Assembly: GCA_019313905.1 (NCBI GenBank)
Contig: JAFDAI010000003.1
Location: forward strand, 1 to 58,896
Reading direction: 5' to 3'
DNA: 58,896 bases
Source of the DNA: Deltaproteobacteria bacterium
Lineage (GTDB): Bacteria; Desulfobacterota; Syntrophia; Syntrophales; UBA2210
Below are positions 1-9,046 of this stretch, one piece after another (positions within the stretch are counted from its first letter, which is position 1; each line of letters begins with the position of its first letter). The position numbers and the translations under genes were made by a program. The notes beneath the pieces are model-generated. The model was not told the origin of the DNA. It did no database searches and worked only from the letters and a program-made list of their open reading frames with translations.

Positions 1-1
1 T

Positions 2-100
2 CATACTGGCCATATTCCTGTGTATCTGGAGACTCTATGGAGAAGCGCTCATACACATGAAGAAACAGTAAGAATAACATCTCCTTATTATACCCCATAA
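2..100 (+). CDS. C-terminal end of an unidentified protein (cut by window edge)
   Basis: Frame 2 is open from the first base and ends at TAA (98-100), giving 32 residues that begin HTGHIPVYLETLW and end SPYYTP. The stop lies directly against a strong terminator hairpin, which is why I read it as the tail of a real gene rather than chance. Too little is present to name a family. Confidence 0.5.
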   Translation, partial: HTGHIPVYLETLWRSAHTHEETVRITSPYYTP

Positions 101-140
101 ATAACCCCCCGTCTTTTCCAAAGACGGGGGGTTATCTTTT
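101..140 (+). terminator. Rho-independent terminator
   Basis: A perfect 16-bp stem (101-116 with 120-135) contains ACCCCCCGTCTTT and its complement around a 3-base TCC loop, followed by CTTTT on the plus strand. It starts immediately after the stop codon of the partial plus-strand gene. The minus strand lacks a good U tract, so it mainly serves the plus-strand transcript. Confidence 0.85.
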
Positions 141-193
141 GGTCTGCGGGCATACCCACATATTCCCAATGTTGTCCGGTTGTCTCTCTCAAC

Positions 194-1045
194 TCAAATG
201 CGCTTCATGAGCCACTCATTCAGATCGTCCAGTACCTGTTTTCTCTGTTCCGTCTTCTCATTATATATCTCGTGGTAGAGATCCTTGTAAATGTGGAGTG
301 TCTTATCCTCGGAGCCTAGAGCCTCAAAGAAATTTGCCGATGTGTCTGTATTTGTAAGGTGATCATCACCCGCCAGCTGCATCAGTACCGGAATTTTTAT
401 CTCCGGGGCCGAATCGCCGGCGGCTTTCATAGCGGATAAGAACTCGGTAAACCAGCGGGCGCTTACCCGGTTATGAACCAGAGGATCATCCATGTACGCG
501 CGAACTATATCTTCATCATGGCTGATTTTCGATACATCCAGATCATTGTCAAAACTGAATGTCGGCAAGAAGGCAGACATCATCCTACCGGCAAATGCCT
601 TGGCGGCAGGTATATCCGCAGTTAACCCGAGCGCGGGTGAAGAGACGATAGCGCCATCTATCATTTTCGGAAAGTTGGCGGCAAACTGCAGCGCGATAAG
701 CCCTCCCAGACTGTGTCCCAAGAGAAAAACCTTTACGCCTTCAGTTATTCCATCACTGGAGATGCCAACCAGTTTGGAGAGCTCCGCCACGTACTGGTAA
801 AAGGAGAATACATGCCCCCTGGTGCCGTCACTTCGTCCATGTCCCCTGTGGTCCATCGCCCATATGCTTATACCTTCAGGGAGAAGCCGGTCAACAACAT
901 TGCCATAGCGCCCGGAATGCTCACCCAACCCGTGTGCAATTACCATCCGCGCCTTTTCAGGGTTGGCCCGATACCTCCTGTAGAAAATCTTTACACCACT
1001 CTCACCTATGAAGAAGCTTTCATAATCAGCAGAAAATCCGGCCAT
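194..1045 (-). CDS. Alpha/beta hydrolase, monoacylglycerol lipase type
   Basis: A 283-residue serine hydrolase of the family that includes monoacylglycerol lipases and lysophospholipases (Hydrolase_4). Visible are the HGLGEHSGRY oxyanion segment near residue 38, the nucleophile elbow GHSLGG (Ser near 112), a late Asp in AGDDH and the catalytic His in LYHEIY. The frame is open further upstream into the end of alaS, but the ATG at 1045 has AGGAGG about 8 bases before it and begins where homology to the family would start. It follows alaS by 82 bases on the same strand. There is no signal peptide, so it is probably cytosolic. The substrate cannot be told from sequence. Confidence 0.85.
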   Translation of the reverse strand: MAGFSADYESFFIGESGVKIFYRRYRANPEKARMVIAHGLGEHSGRYGNVVDRLLPEGISIWAMDHRGHGRSDGTRGHVFSFYQYVAELSKLVGISSDGITEGVKVFLLGHSLGGLIALQFAANFPKMIDGAIVSSPALGLTADIPAAKAFAGRMMSAFLPTFSFDNDLDVSKISHDEDIVRAYMDDPLVHNRVSARWFTEFLSAMKAAGDSAPEIKIPVLMQLAGDDHLTNTDTSANFFEALGSEDKTLHIYKDLYHEIYNEKTEQRKQVLDDLNEWLMKRI

Positions 1046-1127
1046 GTTTACAATACCTCCTATCTCTGGAAACACGATCCCAATTTTATGAAACCAAACC
1101 GGGTCATGTACCGATTGAATTACGTAC

Positions 1128-3767
1128 TCAGCCTCTGAGCAGAATCTCTTCCATCCTGCCCAGCGCCTCTTCCAGTTTCTCAGGTTTGGATCCGCCGGCC
1201 TGGGCCATGTCGGGTCGGCCTCCTCCGCTTCCCCCGACAACCGGAGCTATCTCTCCGACTATCTTCCCCGCGTTATAGCGACCTGTGAGATCCTTAGTCA
1301 CCATACACAGAAGCATGGCCTTATCCCCGACTCTGCTTCCCAGCAGCACAACACCGGAGGAAATTCTGTCCCTCACCTTATCTCCGAAATCACGAAGGGT
1401 CCGCACATCAGGTACATCAACCATGGATGCGAGCATCTTAACACCCTTTATCTCCTTTATCTTATCGAGGATGTCAGAGGAATCCTTCACCGCCAGTTTC
1501 CCCTTCAGGGCTTCAATTTCTCTTTCAAATTCCTTCTGACGTATCAAGAACTTGCCTATCCTCTCCGAGAGATCCAGGGGACTGGTTCTTACAAGAAGCG
1601 CTGAATCCTTCAACGCCTTCTCCATTTTCTCCACATATTGCACGGCCTCCCTGCCGGTCACCGCTTCTATTCTCCTCACACCCGCGGCGACCGCCGATTC
1701 ATGGACGACTTTCAGAAACCCTATGTCTCCCGTGCGCAGGACATGCGTGCCTCCGCACAGTTCCATACTGAAGTCTCCCATTCTGACTACCCTTACCGTA
1801 TTGCCATATTTCTCATCGAACACCGCCGTGGCCCCCGTCTTCATGGCATCTTCATAGGACAGTACTTTCGTGTCAACCGGCTCGTTTCTCCTTATATATT
1901 CATTGGCAAGTCTCTCCACCCTCTCCATTTCTTCATCTTCTATCCTCGCAAAATGGGTTAAATCGAACCGGAGCCTCTCGGAATTTACGAGGGAACCGGA
2001 CTGTTTGACATGATCACCCAGCACATTTTTAAGGGCCGACTGCAACACATGCGTACCGGAGTGATTGGCCTCCACTGCCCTCCTCGTTTCGACATCAACT
2101 TTCATCACAACGGTATCACCAACTTTTATCTGTCCCTCTTTGAGTTTACCTATGTGTGTAAAGAGATCGTCGAGGGGCTTTTGCGTGTCCCATACATCGA
2201 AAAGCGCGCCCTCACCCTCTATGACACCAACGTCTCCCACCTGTCCCCCCACTTCTCCGTAGAATGGGGTTTTATCCACAAATATCTCACCCTTGTCGCC
2301 TTCCGAAAGGGAATCGACCCCTTTGTCATCCTTCAGGATTGCGACAATCTTTGAGGACGTTTTGGTATTGCCTTCATGTCCCGTGAACAGAGTGGAAATT
2401 CCACCTACGGAAAGAGCCCTGTAGATATCCGCCACCTCTTCTTCTCCACTCCCCCTCCATGACTCTCTCGCCTTCTTTCTCTGGGCCTCCATCGATTTTT
2501 CAAAACCCTCCATATCCAGGGACATGCCGCGCTCTCTCGCTGCATCTCCGGTCAGATCGGTAGGAAAACCGAAGGTATCGTAGAGTTTGAACACTATCCC
2601 GCCGGGGATTACATCCTTTTCCCTCTTTTTCAGGGACTCTATTTCGTCATTCAATATCCGCAGACCGGCATCGAGGGTTTCCATGAAGCGTTGTTCCTCA
2701 TTGATGACTACCTTCCTTACATAAGATTCCTTGTCCAGAAGTTCCGGGTAGTAGTCTTTCATTCCCTTTATAACCACGGGAACCATGTCATGCAGGAAGG
2801 ACCTGTCAAGACCTAGAAGTTTTCCATGCCGGGCTGCCCTCCTCAGTATCCTGCGAAGAACATATCCTCTCCCCTCGTTACTCGGAAGAACTCCGTCACT
2901 GATAAGGAATGTTATGGCCCTGCAGTGGTCAGCTATAACTCTGATAGATATGTCGTCTTCTTCGTTATCCTTATATTTCTTGCCGGATACCCCTTCGATG
3001 TGCAGAATGATGTCCCGGAAGAGATCGCAATCGTAGTTGCTTTCCACGCTCTGCATAATGGCCGCCAACCGTTCAAGTCCCATACCTGTATCTATGTTGG
3101 GGCTCGGCAGGGGTGTCAACGCCCCCGATTCGTCTCTGTCATACTGTGTAAATACAAGGTTCCATATCTCCACATAGCGACCGCAGTCACATTCCAGATT
3201 GCATTCGGGCCTTCCGCATCCTGCGTCTTCGCCAAAATCGTAGTATATCTCCGAGCAGGGACCGCATGGACCGGTATTACCCATCATCCAGAAGTTGTCC
3301 TTTTCCCCCATACGCACGATGCGTTCAGCCGGCACCCCTACCTTTTTGTTCCATATCTCAAAGGTTTCATCATCATCCCTGAAAATACTTACCCACATCC
3401 TGTCTTCAGGAAGGCCCATGACATCCGTAAGGAACTCCCATCCCCATGCTATGGCCTCATCCTTGAAGTAGTCGCCGAAGGAAAAATTGCCCAGCATTTC
3501 AAAGAATGTATGGTGACGCGCGGTAAATCCAACGTTTTCCAGATCATTGTGTTTCCCTCCGGCCCTGACACACTTCTGCGATGTGACCGCTCTCGTATAA
3601 TCGCGCTTTTCCTGACCCAGGAAAAGGCTCTTGAATTGAACCATCCCTGCGTTTGTAAAGAGCAATGTCGGGTCTTCCTTCGGGATAAGCGATGAACTGG
3701 CCACAACCGCGTGATCCCGTTCTTTAAAATATTCAAGAAATTTCTTTCTTATCTCACTACCTGTCAT
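1128..3767 (-). CDS. alaS: Alanyl-tRNA synthetase
   Basis: Charges tRNA-Ala. The 879-residue length matches the family (876 in E. coli). The N-terminal class II catalytic core opens with EIRKKFLEYF and contains the TNAGMVQFK and GNTGPCGPCSEIYYD segments. The editing domain has the zinc ligands HSGTH and CGGTH, and the C-terminal DHHA1 region ends with GGSGGGRPDMAQAGG. The ATG at 3767 is taken as start. An in-frame TTG at 3770 is equally close to the GAGGAG ribosome binding site and cannot be excluded. It is separated from recX upstream by a 175-bp inverted-repeat element, so cotranscription with recA-recX would have to pass through that hairpin. Confidence 0.97.
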   Translation of the reverse strand: MTGSEIRKKFLEYFKERDHAVVASSSLIPKEDPTLLFTNAGMVQFKSLFLGQEKRDYTRAVTSQKCVRAGGKHNDLENVGFTARHHTFFEMLGNFSFGDYFKDEAIAWGWEFLTDVMGLPEDRMWVSIFRDDDETFEIWNKKVGVPAERIVRMGEKDNFWMMGNTGPCGPCSEIYYDFGEDAGCGRPECNLECDCGRYVEIWNLVFTQYDRDESGALTPLPSPNIDTGMGLERLAAIMQSVESNYDCDLFRDIILHIEGVSGKKYKDNEEDDISIRVIADHCRAITFLISDGVLPSNEGRGYVLRRILRRAARHGKLLGLDRSFLHDMVPVVIKGMKDYYPELLDKESYVRKVVINEEQRFMETLDAGLRILNDEIESLKKREKDVIPGGIVFKLYDTFGFPTDLTGDAARERGMSLDMEGFEKSMEAQRKKARESWRGSGEEEVADIYRALSVGGISTLFTGHEGNTKTSSKIVAILKDDKGVDSLSEGDKGEIFVDKTPFYGEVGGQVGDVGVIEGEGALFDVWDTQKPLDDLFTHIGKLKEGQIKVGDTVVMKVDVETRRAVEANHSGTHVLQSALKNVLGDHVKQSGSLVNSERLRFDLTHFARIEDEEMERVERLANEYIRRNEPVDTKVLSYEDAMKTGATAVFDEKYGNTVRVVRMGDFSMELCGGTHVLRTGDIGFLKVVHESAVAAGVRRIEAVTGREAVQYVEKMEKALKDSALLVRTSPLDLSERIGKFLIRQKEFEREIEALKGKLAVKDSSDILDKIKEIKGVKMLASMVDVPDVRTLRDFGDKVRDRISSGVVLLGSRVGDKAMLLCMVTKDLTGRYNAGKIVGEIAPVVGGSGGGRPDMAQAGGSKPEKLEEALGRMEEILLRG

Positions 3768-3799
3768 CAATATACATCTCCTCGTTCAAGGTTTAAGTT

Positions 3800-3974
3800 G
3801 TAAAAAGTCTTTTCGTGGCGAATCCAAGCATTTTGGGAAAAAGATGCCAGCAGCGCCTGGCGTCAAGAAAATCTAACTGTTTGATCCCGCCAAAGGCGGG
3901 AAGGTTTTAAATTTTCAGTCGGGCGCTGACAGCATCCCCAAAATGGTTTTGAGCGAAGAAAACTGACTTTTTAC
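3800..3974. repeat. Inverted-repeat element, gtaaaaagtc family, copy A
   Basis: A 175-bp element bounded by gtaaaaagtc and gactttttac. The two halves are imperfectly complementary along most of their length, so the element can fold into one long hairpin. At the apex CCCGCC (3886-3891) pairs with GGCGGG (3895-3900). A homologous copy lies at 19524-19693. It occupies almost all of the recX-alaS gap. No coding potential was seen. Confidence 0.85.
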
Positions 3975-3988
3975 AGCCGCGTCAGGGG

Positions 3989-4480
3989 TCAAGACTCGCA
4001 GTCGTCTTCTTCCATCTCTTTCAGCACGTCCAGTATAAGCCCCACAGGAAACCCCCTGCCCGCGAGGCTCTGCACCAGCCTTCTCTTTCCCTTATATGAG
4101 AAGACCTCGCATTCAGACTCCCTGCGAAGTCTCTTCTCAACAAGTTCCCCTATGGCGTGCCGTTCGTCTTTCTCTTCTCTTGCTTCGGCTATAGCTTCTT
4201 TTATAAAATCGCGGGAGATTCCCTTCCCTATAAGGTTTATCTCTATTCTCCTGTCACCCCACAGCCTGCTGACAGCGAGGCTTTTTGCCCACTGCCTTGC
4301 AAAATTTTTATCGTTCAGATACCCAAGATCGGCAAACCTGTCAACAACCTTCTTGATTGTGGTATCGCTGAAACCTTTTTCCGCAAGTTTGGTCTCTACT
4401 TCTTTTATGCTTCTTCCCCTGTATAAAAGGTATCGCAGCGCATTCTGCCTCGCTTTTTCATACAAAGGATCATCATTCAC
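3989..4480 (-). CDS. recX: Regulatory protein RecX
   Basis: A 163-residue modulator that binds RecA filaments and restrains recombinase activity. Typical features are the N-terminal ARQNALRYLLYRGRSIKEVETKL helix pair, then the three-helix repeats with LGYLNDKNFARQWA and GRGFPVGLILDVL. The GTG start at 4480 shares its G with the TAG stop of recA (TAGTG), so the two are almost certainly translationally coupled. The length is normal for the family. Confidence 0.93.
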   Translation of the reverse strand: MNDDPLYEKARQNALRYLLYRGRSIKEVETKLAEKGFSDTTIKKVVDRFADLGYLNDKNFARQWAKSLAVSRLWGDRRIEINLIGKGISRDFIKEAIAEAREEKDERHAIGELVEKRLRRESECEVFSYKGKRRLVQSLAGRGFPVGLILDVLKEMEEDDCES

Positions 4481-5502
4481 TATTCTTTTTCCTCTACCTT
4501 ATCCTTTTTCAGGCCGAATTTTTCGCAGACCTCATCCATTATCCTGGCCTTTATATCGGGATTATCCTTTAAAAATTCCTTGGTGTTTTCCCTGCCCTGT
4601 CCTATTCTTTCCCCTCCGTACGAATACCAAGCACCCGCTTTCTCAACAATTTCGCTGTCGGACGCTAGATCGAGGAGATCACCTTCCTTCGAGATACCCT
4701 CTCCGAAGATAATATCAAATTCTGTCTGCCTGAATGGAGGAGCAACCTTGTTTTTCACCACTTTGACCCGTACTCTGTTTCCTATTACATCCTGTCCCTG
4801 TTTTATCGCGGAGATCTTGCGTATATCCAGACGCATGGTTGAATAGAATTTGAGGGCATTTCCCCCGGTCGTTGTCTCCGGATTACCAAAGAATACCCCT
4901 ATCTTCATACGTAACTGGTTGATAAAGATAACCGTCGTCATGGTCTTGCCTATCGTCCCTGTGAGCTTCCTGAGCGCCTGTGACATCAGTCTCGCCTGAA
5001 GTCCCATCTGCGCGTCTCCCATGTCTCCTTCGAGCTCTGAACGTGGCACCAGGGCCGCAACGGAGTCTATAACGAGGACATCGAGCGCGCCACTCCTCAC
5101 CAGCACCTCGGCAATCTCAAGCGCCTGCTCTCCTGTATCAGGCTGGGATATGAGGAGATCATCCGTATTCACGCCAAGCTTTCTGGCATAAGTCACGTCC
5201 AGTGCGTGTTCTGCGTCCACAAACGCCGCTAGACCGCCTGTCTTCTGCGCCTCCGCGACTATGTGAAGCGCCAGAGTGGTCTTTCCTCCCGATTCCGGGC
5301 CAAATATCTCAATAACCCTTCCCCTGGGGACACCACCAACACCAAGGGCAAGATCAAGGCTTATGGAACCCGTAGATATGGCGGGCACATTCGATATAAA
5401 TTCCTCCCCGCCCAGTCTCATGATGGAACCCTTTCCAAATTGCTTCTCGATCTGTGTTATAGCCAGCTCCACAGATCTTTCCTTATCTGTATCAGATATC
5501 AT
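4480..5502 (-). CDS. recA: Recombinase RecA
   Basis: ATP-dependent DNA strand exchange and SOS co-protease. 340 residues, with the Walker A motif GPESGGKTT at 68-76, VDAEHALD, the DNA-binding loop region after [12 protein letters not shown], and the [17 protein letters not shown] signature. The ATG at 5502 follows GGGAGGTAGCT, a strong ribosome binding site. The whole leader between this site and the thpR stop is filled by a MITE-like element (5531-5675), so any recA-specific promoter must lie in or beside that element. I saw no clear LexA box. Confidence 0.98.
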   Translation of the reverse strand: MISDTDKERSVELAITQIEKQFGKGSIMRLGGEEFISNVPAISTGSISLDLALGVGGVPRGRVIEIFGPESGGKTTLALHIVAEAQKTGGLAAFVDAEHALDVTYARKLGVNTDDLLISQPDTGEQALEIAEVLVRSGALDVLVIDSVAALVPRSELEGDMGDAQMGLQARLMSQALRKLTGTIGKTMTTVIFINQLRMKIGVFFGNPETTTGGNALKFYSTMRLDIRKISAIKQGQDVIGNRVRVKVVKNKVAPPFRQTEFDIIFGEGISKEGDLLDLASDSEIVEKAGAWYSYGGERIGQGRENTKEFLKDNPDIKARIMDEVCEKFGLKKDKVEEKE

Positions 5503-5530
5503 AGCTACCTCCCTTTACCGGTATAAATTT

Positions 5531-5675
5531 ATGATTCTGTTTATTAATGGTCTTTTCGCCCAATCTCTGCGTTATGCTCAAAAAATAATCCTCGGAATAT
5601 CAACTATATGCCTGTGGCTATTTTTTTCGCATGCCTTGATCTTGAACAAAAATCCTCATAAATCAATAAAATCAT
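5531..5675. repeat. MITE-like element, atgatyctg family, copy 1 (internally deleted)
   Basis: A 145-bp sequence bounded by inverted ends (atgattctgtttattaatgg and the complement of its partner near 5655-5675). It matches the reverse complement of 57698-57869 over most of its length, including the string aatcctcggaatatcaacta, but lacks about 25 central bases of that copy. It fills the thpR-recA gap. No ORF. Confidence 0.85.
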
Positions 5676-5718
5676 TTATACCCTCTGAAAAAATTGATCC
5701 AAAACTCAACATTAAATT

Positions 5719-6303
5719 CTAATACCCGCCGAATGGAAAGATGGCAAGTTTCCTGTATACCGCACCGCCGGGCTTCAGCTCACTCTCGAAGAGTATAAGC
5801 TCCCGCGCATCAAACCGGAATACACCCAGTTCCTCTATTCCTCCAATTAAAGCTTCTGCTCCGGAGATTATTCTGACACGTGATCGGGCTCTTCCCAACG
5901 TAAGGTGCGGTTTAAATGGTCTTTTTTCTCCCGGAAAACCGCATTCTTCCAGATCTCTTTCAACCGCTGCCTGAAGGACCTCCAATCTCTGTACATCTCC
6001 GCCTATGCCAAGCCATAATACCCTCGGTTTCTTCAAGCTGGGGAATCCCCCCAGCGAGCCTACATTCAATCCCATGGGGGCAATATCCCTGACGTTTCTT
6101 TCGACAACTTCTGAGATACGGTCCACATCATCCTGAAACAGATCACCGAAGAACTTCAACGTAAGGTGCATTCCTTCCGGTCTGGTCCACCTTATCCCTT
6201 TCAGTTCGGGCATCAGCCTCTCTTTAATGCCTTCTATCAGATATTTTATACCCGGTGGAAGTTCTATCGCCAGAAATGTCCTAATGGGTTTTCTGTCACT
6301 CAT
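5719..6303 (-). CDS. thpR: RNA 2',3'-cyclic phosphodiesterase (LigT/2H family)
   Basis: A 2H phosphoesterase of 194 residues that hydrolyses 2',3'-cyclic phosphate RNA ends. The two catalytic HxT motifs are MHLTLKFFG and PHLTLGRAR, in the expected spacing. The ATG at 6303 fits the family N-terminus (RTFLAIELPPG follows closely). An in-frame ATG at 6345 would add 14 residues and is possible, since both have weak ribosome binding sites. It follows cinA closely and precedes recA, a frequent arrangement in deltaproteobacteria. The biological substrate in bacteria is unknown. Confidence 0.9.
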   Translation of the reverse strand: MSDRKPIRTFLAIELPPGIKYLIEGIKERLMPELKGIRWTRPEGMHLTLKFFGDLFQDDVDRISEVVERNVRDIAPMGLNVGSLGGFPSLKKPRVLWLGIGGDVQRLEVLQAAVERDLEECGFPGEKRPFKPHLTLGRARSRVRIISGAEALIGGIEELGVFRFDARELILFESELKPGGAVYRKLAIFPFGGY

Positions 6304-6357
6304 GGCAACCCTTTTCAATATCAGGGCCTGTGGACATATTCTCATCCACCGACATTG

Positions 6358-7611
6358 TTATGTCAATCCATCTCCTTCGACCAGAAACCTCCTCAACATA
6401 TTCAGAGCTATCTGCGACGATATCTCCTTTATTCTCCTCCGATCCCACCTGAACAGAAACCTGCGGCATGTGGTGCCCTTCCCGGCGGATAACGCGATAA
6501 AGACAGTCCCTACAGGTTTCTCTTCCGTTCCGCCCGCAGGTCCCGCGATACCTGTTGTAGACAGGCCTATATCTGTGCCCGCAAGTTTTTTCACACCCTC
6601 CGCCATCAGGATGGCGGCCTCTTCACTCACGACGCCATATTTTTCTATGGTTGAAGCGGGCACCCCGAGAAGTTCCACCTTTGAGGTATTGCTGTATGTG
6701 ACTACACCCCTTTCCAGAAACACCGAGCTGCCCGGCACATCTGTCAGACGGTCGGTTATCAGGCCTCCGGTGCACGACTCGGCTACCGAAAGTGTCAACT
6801 CTCTATCAGTTAGAAGAGCAGCTGCCACTCCCTCCATGGTATCATCGTCATAACCGAATATATAACTGTATAGTTGTCCTTCTATTCTTTCACAGACAAC
6901 TCTGAGATTCTCTTCCGCACGTCCCCTGTCTTCACCTCTGGATGTGACAACCAGATGTATCTCCGGAAACCGGGGATAAAAGCCGATACTCACTCCGGGG
7001 ATTTCCAGATCTTCATGCGAAAGAGCCTGGTCTATTTGTGACTCGGTACGCCCAAAAGTCTTTATCGTTCTTTTCGCAACATGTTCACGATACGCGATCT
7101 TATCTCTAAAGAGTGGAATCACGCCGTCTGAAAACATTTTTCTTGCCTCGGCAGGAACTCCCGGTATAACGGCGACAGGACTGCCGTCTCTATCCAGGAG
7201 GAAACCGCAGGCGGTGCCAACAGGATTATCTATGATGCCTGCCTCTTCAGGAAATATGGCCTGTTTCGCGTTATTTTCCGTCCATGGGATGCCAACTCTG
7301 TCGAATCGTTCTTTAAGCTGCTTGAGAACGGCTTCATCGATATATAAATCAAGGCCAAACGCACCGGCAACAGCTGTTGTTGTTATATCATCCGCGGTCG
7401 GACCAAGTCCTCCCGCGACGACCAGCGCGTCGGAAATTCCCATGAGATAATCAAGACCTCCCCTGATCGCATTTCTATCGTCACCAACGGTCATCACAGC
7501 CGATACACTCCACCCCTGCTCGTATAGTTCACGTGCCATAAAGGAAGAATTTGTATCCTGCGTCATGCCGCTTGTTAGCTCGTTTCCTATGATCAGTATT
7601 CCGATATTCAT
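6358..7611 (-). CDS. cinA: CinA family nicotinamide-nucleotide amidohydrolase / competence-damage protein
   Basis: 417 residues with two domains. The N-terminal MoaB/Mog-like fold (residues 1 to about 170) shows IGNELTSGMTQDTN and GGLGPTADDITT. The C-terminal PncC-type deamidase (from about 265) shows AESCTGGLITDRLTDVPGSS and STTGIAGPAGGTEEKPVGTV. The full-length form is linked to pyridine nucleotide repair, either ADP-ribose hydrolysis or NMN deamidation. It sits between pgpA (9 bases upstream) and thpR. The ATG at 7611 is preceded by a modest GGAA. Confidence 0.93.
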   Translation of the reverse strand: MNIGILIIGNELTSGMTQDTNSSFMARELYEQGWSVSAVMTVGDDRNAIRGGLDYLMGISDALVVAGGLGPTADDITTTAVAGAFGLDLYIDEAVLKQLKERFDRVGIPWTENNAKQAIFPEEAGIIDNPVGTACGFLLDRDGSPVAVIPGVPAEARKMFSDGVIPLFRDKIAYREHVAKRTIKTFGRTESQIDQALSHEDLEIPGVSIGFYPRFPEIHLVVTSRGEDRGRAEENLRVVCERIEGQLYSYIFGYDDDTMEGVAAALLTDRELTLSVAESCTGGLITDRLTDVPGSSVFLERGVVTYSNTSKVELLGVPASTIEKYGVVSEEAAILMAEGVKKLAGTDIGLSTTGIAGPAGGTEEKPVGTVFIALSAGKGTTCRRFLFRWDRRRIKEISSQIALNMLRRFLVEGDGLT

Positions 7612-7620
7612 TCTATTCCA

Positions 7621-8076
7621 TTAAATCACAAATCTGATAAGCAAAAGCAGCAATATATTCCCGTAAATGCCGGCAACTATGTCATCACCTACAACGCCAT
7701 AGCCCCCCGGAAGTTTCCTTTCGCAGAGGCGTATGGGAAATGGCTTGATAATATCAAATGCCCGAAAAATTATAAATCCCCAGAATATATGCCAGACAGT
7801 CGGTGCAACGAGAAACATGGTGACCTGAAATCCCACTATTTCGTCAATAACGATCCGGCCCGGGTCCTTTTCATTATATACCCTTTCCGCCTCCTGCGAA
7901 ACATAAACGGCAAAAAGCGAAAGGGCAACAGCCGACAAGAGATAAAGCGACCATGAAAAGCGGGAAAAAACCATATACACAGGTATGCCAACCAGCGTCC
8001 CCGCCGTGCCGGGGGCAAAAGGCGAAAGGCCACTGCCCAGACCCGTTGCCGCAATCCTTATGAACCTGTCATGCAT
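7621..8076 (-). CDS. pgpA: Phosphatidylglycerophosphatase A
   Basis: Dephosphorylates phosphatidylglycerol phosphate in the inner membrane. The protein has the PgpA hallmarks ATGLGSG, SPFAPGTAGTL, IVIDEIVG, FRAFDIIKPFPI and GDDIVAGIYGN, with about four hydrophobic membrane spans. The ATG at 8076 gives 151 residues. A GTG at 8091 would add five. It is the first gene of the pgpA-cinA-thpR-recA-recX run. Confidence 0.92.
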   Translation of the reverse strand: MHDRFIRIAATGLGSGLSPFAPGTAGTLVGIPVYMVFSRFSWSLYLLSAVALSLFAVYVSQEAERVYNEKDPGRIVIDEIVGFQVTMFLVAPTVWHIFWGFIIFRAFDIIKPFPIRLCERKLPGGYGVVGDDIVAGIYGNILLLLLIRFVI

Positions 8077-8091
8077 GGTATCATGCCCCAC

Positions 8092-8521
8092 TCACTTTAT
8101 TGCCCACAGGAGTACAATGACCACCCTCCTTTGTCAATGAATAACTCAAGTCCTGCTGTAAACAAGTAATCTGTCCGGTTAGAATGAGCCACCGGGATGT
8201 GTCCAATGGGGTGGGCAGCGATATTACAGGAGATCCGGACCTGCGCTTTGAAGGAGTGCGCGTAGTCACGGACAAAGGGTTGCGGAAAACCGGGGGATAT
8301 CATACCTGTTTTCAAAACGTTTTATCATAGTATGCTGTTGCACCATCAATGACATCACGTGATTCAGATAGAATAACCTGAAATCGGGTACTTATGATGC
8401 TCACTGTATGCTTGACTCGATGTTTTAAAAATGAGTATATATGTAACATAAAAAGTACGGAAAACCCTTTACGGCAAGAAAAAAACCTGTTGAGATTACC
8501 ATGGATTAAAGGGAGGAAACC
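8092..8521. other. 430-base gap without a recognisable gene
   Basis: Between divergently placed pgpA and the methyltransferase. Short open frames exist on the minus strand at 8097-8315 but resemble no family I know and lack a ribosome binding site. The last 100 bases are AT-rich and should carry the methyltransferase promoter, but I could not pick one confidently. Confidence 0.5.
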
Positions 8522-9046
8522 ATGAGACAACCAGGCAGAATGAGCTTCATCATGATTTCATTCATTCATGAAACATTATACGGACTTTTAAGAAATTCAC
8601 ACAGAATCTTACATGCTGCGGGACTCAGACCGGGACAGGCAGTGCTGGAAGTGGGCTGCGGACCGGGTTTCTTCACCGTGCCGGCCGCTAAAATTGTGGG
8701 GCCTGAGGGGAACATCCTTGCCTTCGATGTCAACTCCTTCGCCGTGGAACATGTGCAGAATAAAATTGACGGGGCTGGCGTAACAAACGCAAAGGCCATT
8801 ATTGCCGATGCCGCCAACATGGGCCTGCCCAGCCACAGTTTCGATCTTGCCTTCGTTTTTGGTTTAGCCCATCCTCTCGGAAACATGGACGAAATCTGGC
8901 AAGAACTCCATCGCGTTATAAAACCGGGGGGAATGTTATCCATCGAGGGCAGATTGAGACCGCCGGAACAATATTTCAAGTTTGAAACGAAAGAGCAGCG
9001 AATCGGTCGATATATCAGCAGAGACAGCGATTATAATGAACAGTAA
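8522..9046 (+). CDS. Class I SAM-dependent methyltransferase
   Basis: 174 residues with a UbiE-like Rossmann core: motif I VLEVGCGPGFFT near residue 42, the acidic FDVNSFA after strand 2, ADAANMGLPSHSFDLAF and VIKPGGMLSIEG. The ATG at 8522 has GGGAGG seven bases upstream. The C-terminus (after SIEGRLRPPEQYFKF) is shorter and more charged than in most relatives. The same frame continues with protein-like sequence after the TAA stop, see 9047-9206. The substrate is unknown. It has no operon partner on this strand. Confidence 0.75.
   Translation: MRQPGRMSFIMISFIHETLYGLLRNSHRILHAAGLRPGQAVLEVGCGPGFFTVPAAKIVGPEGNILAFDVNSFAVEHVQNKIDGAGVTNAKAIIADAANMGLPSHSFDLAFVFGLAHPLGNMDEIWQELHRVIKPGGMLSIEGRLRPPEQYFKFETKEQRIGRYISRDSDYNEQ

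Noticed and set aside
2826-3695. 289-residue open frame on the plus strand
   Set aside because: Lies fully antisense to the catalytic region of alaS and has no family resemblance or ribosome binding site.
8097-8315. 72-residue open frame on the minus strand
   Set aside because: No family recognised, no ribosome binding site, overlapped by an alternative frame of equal length.
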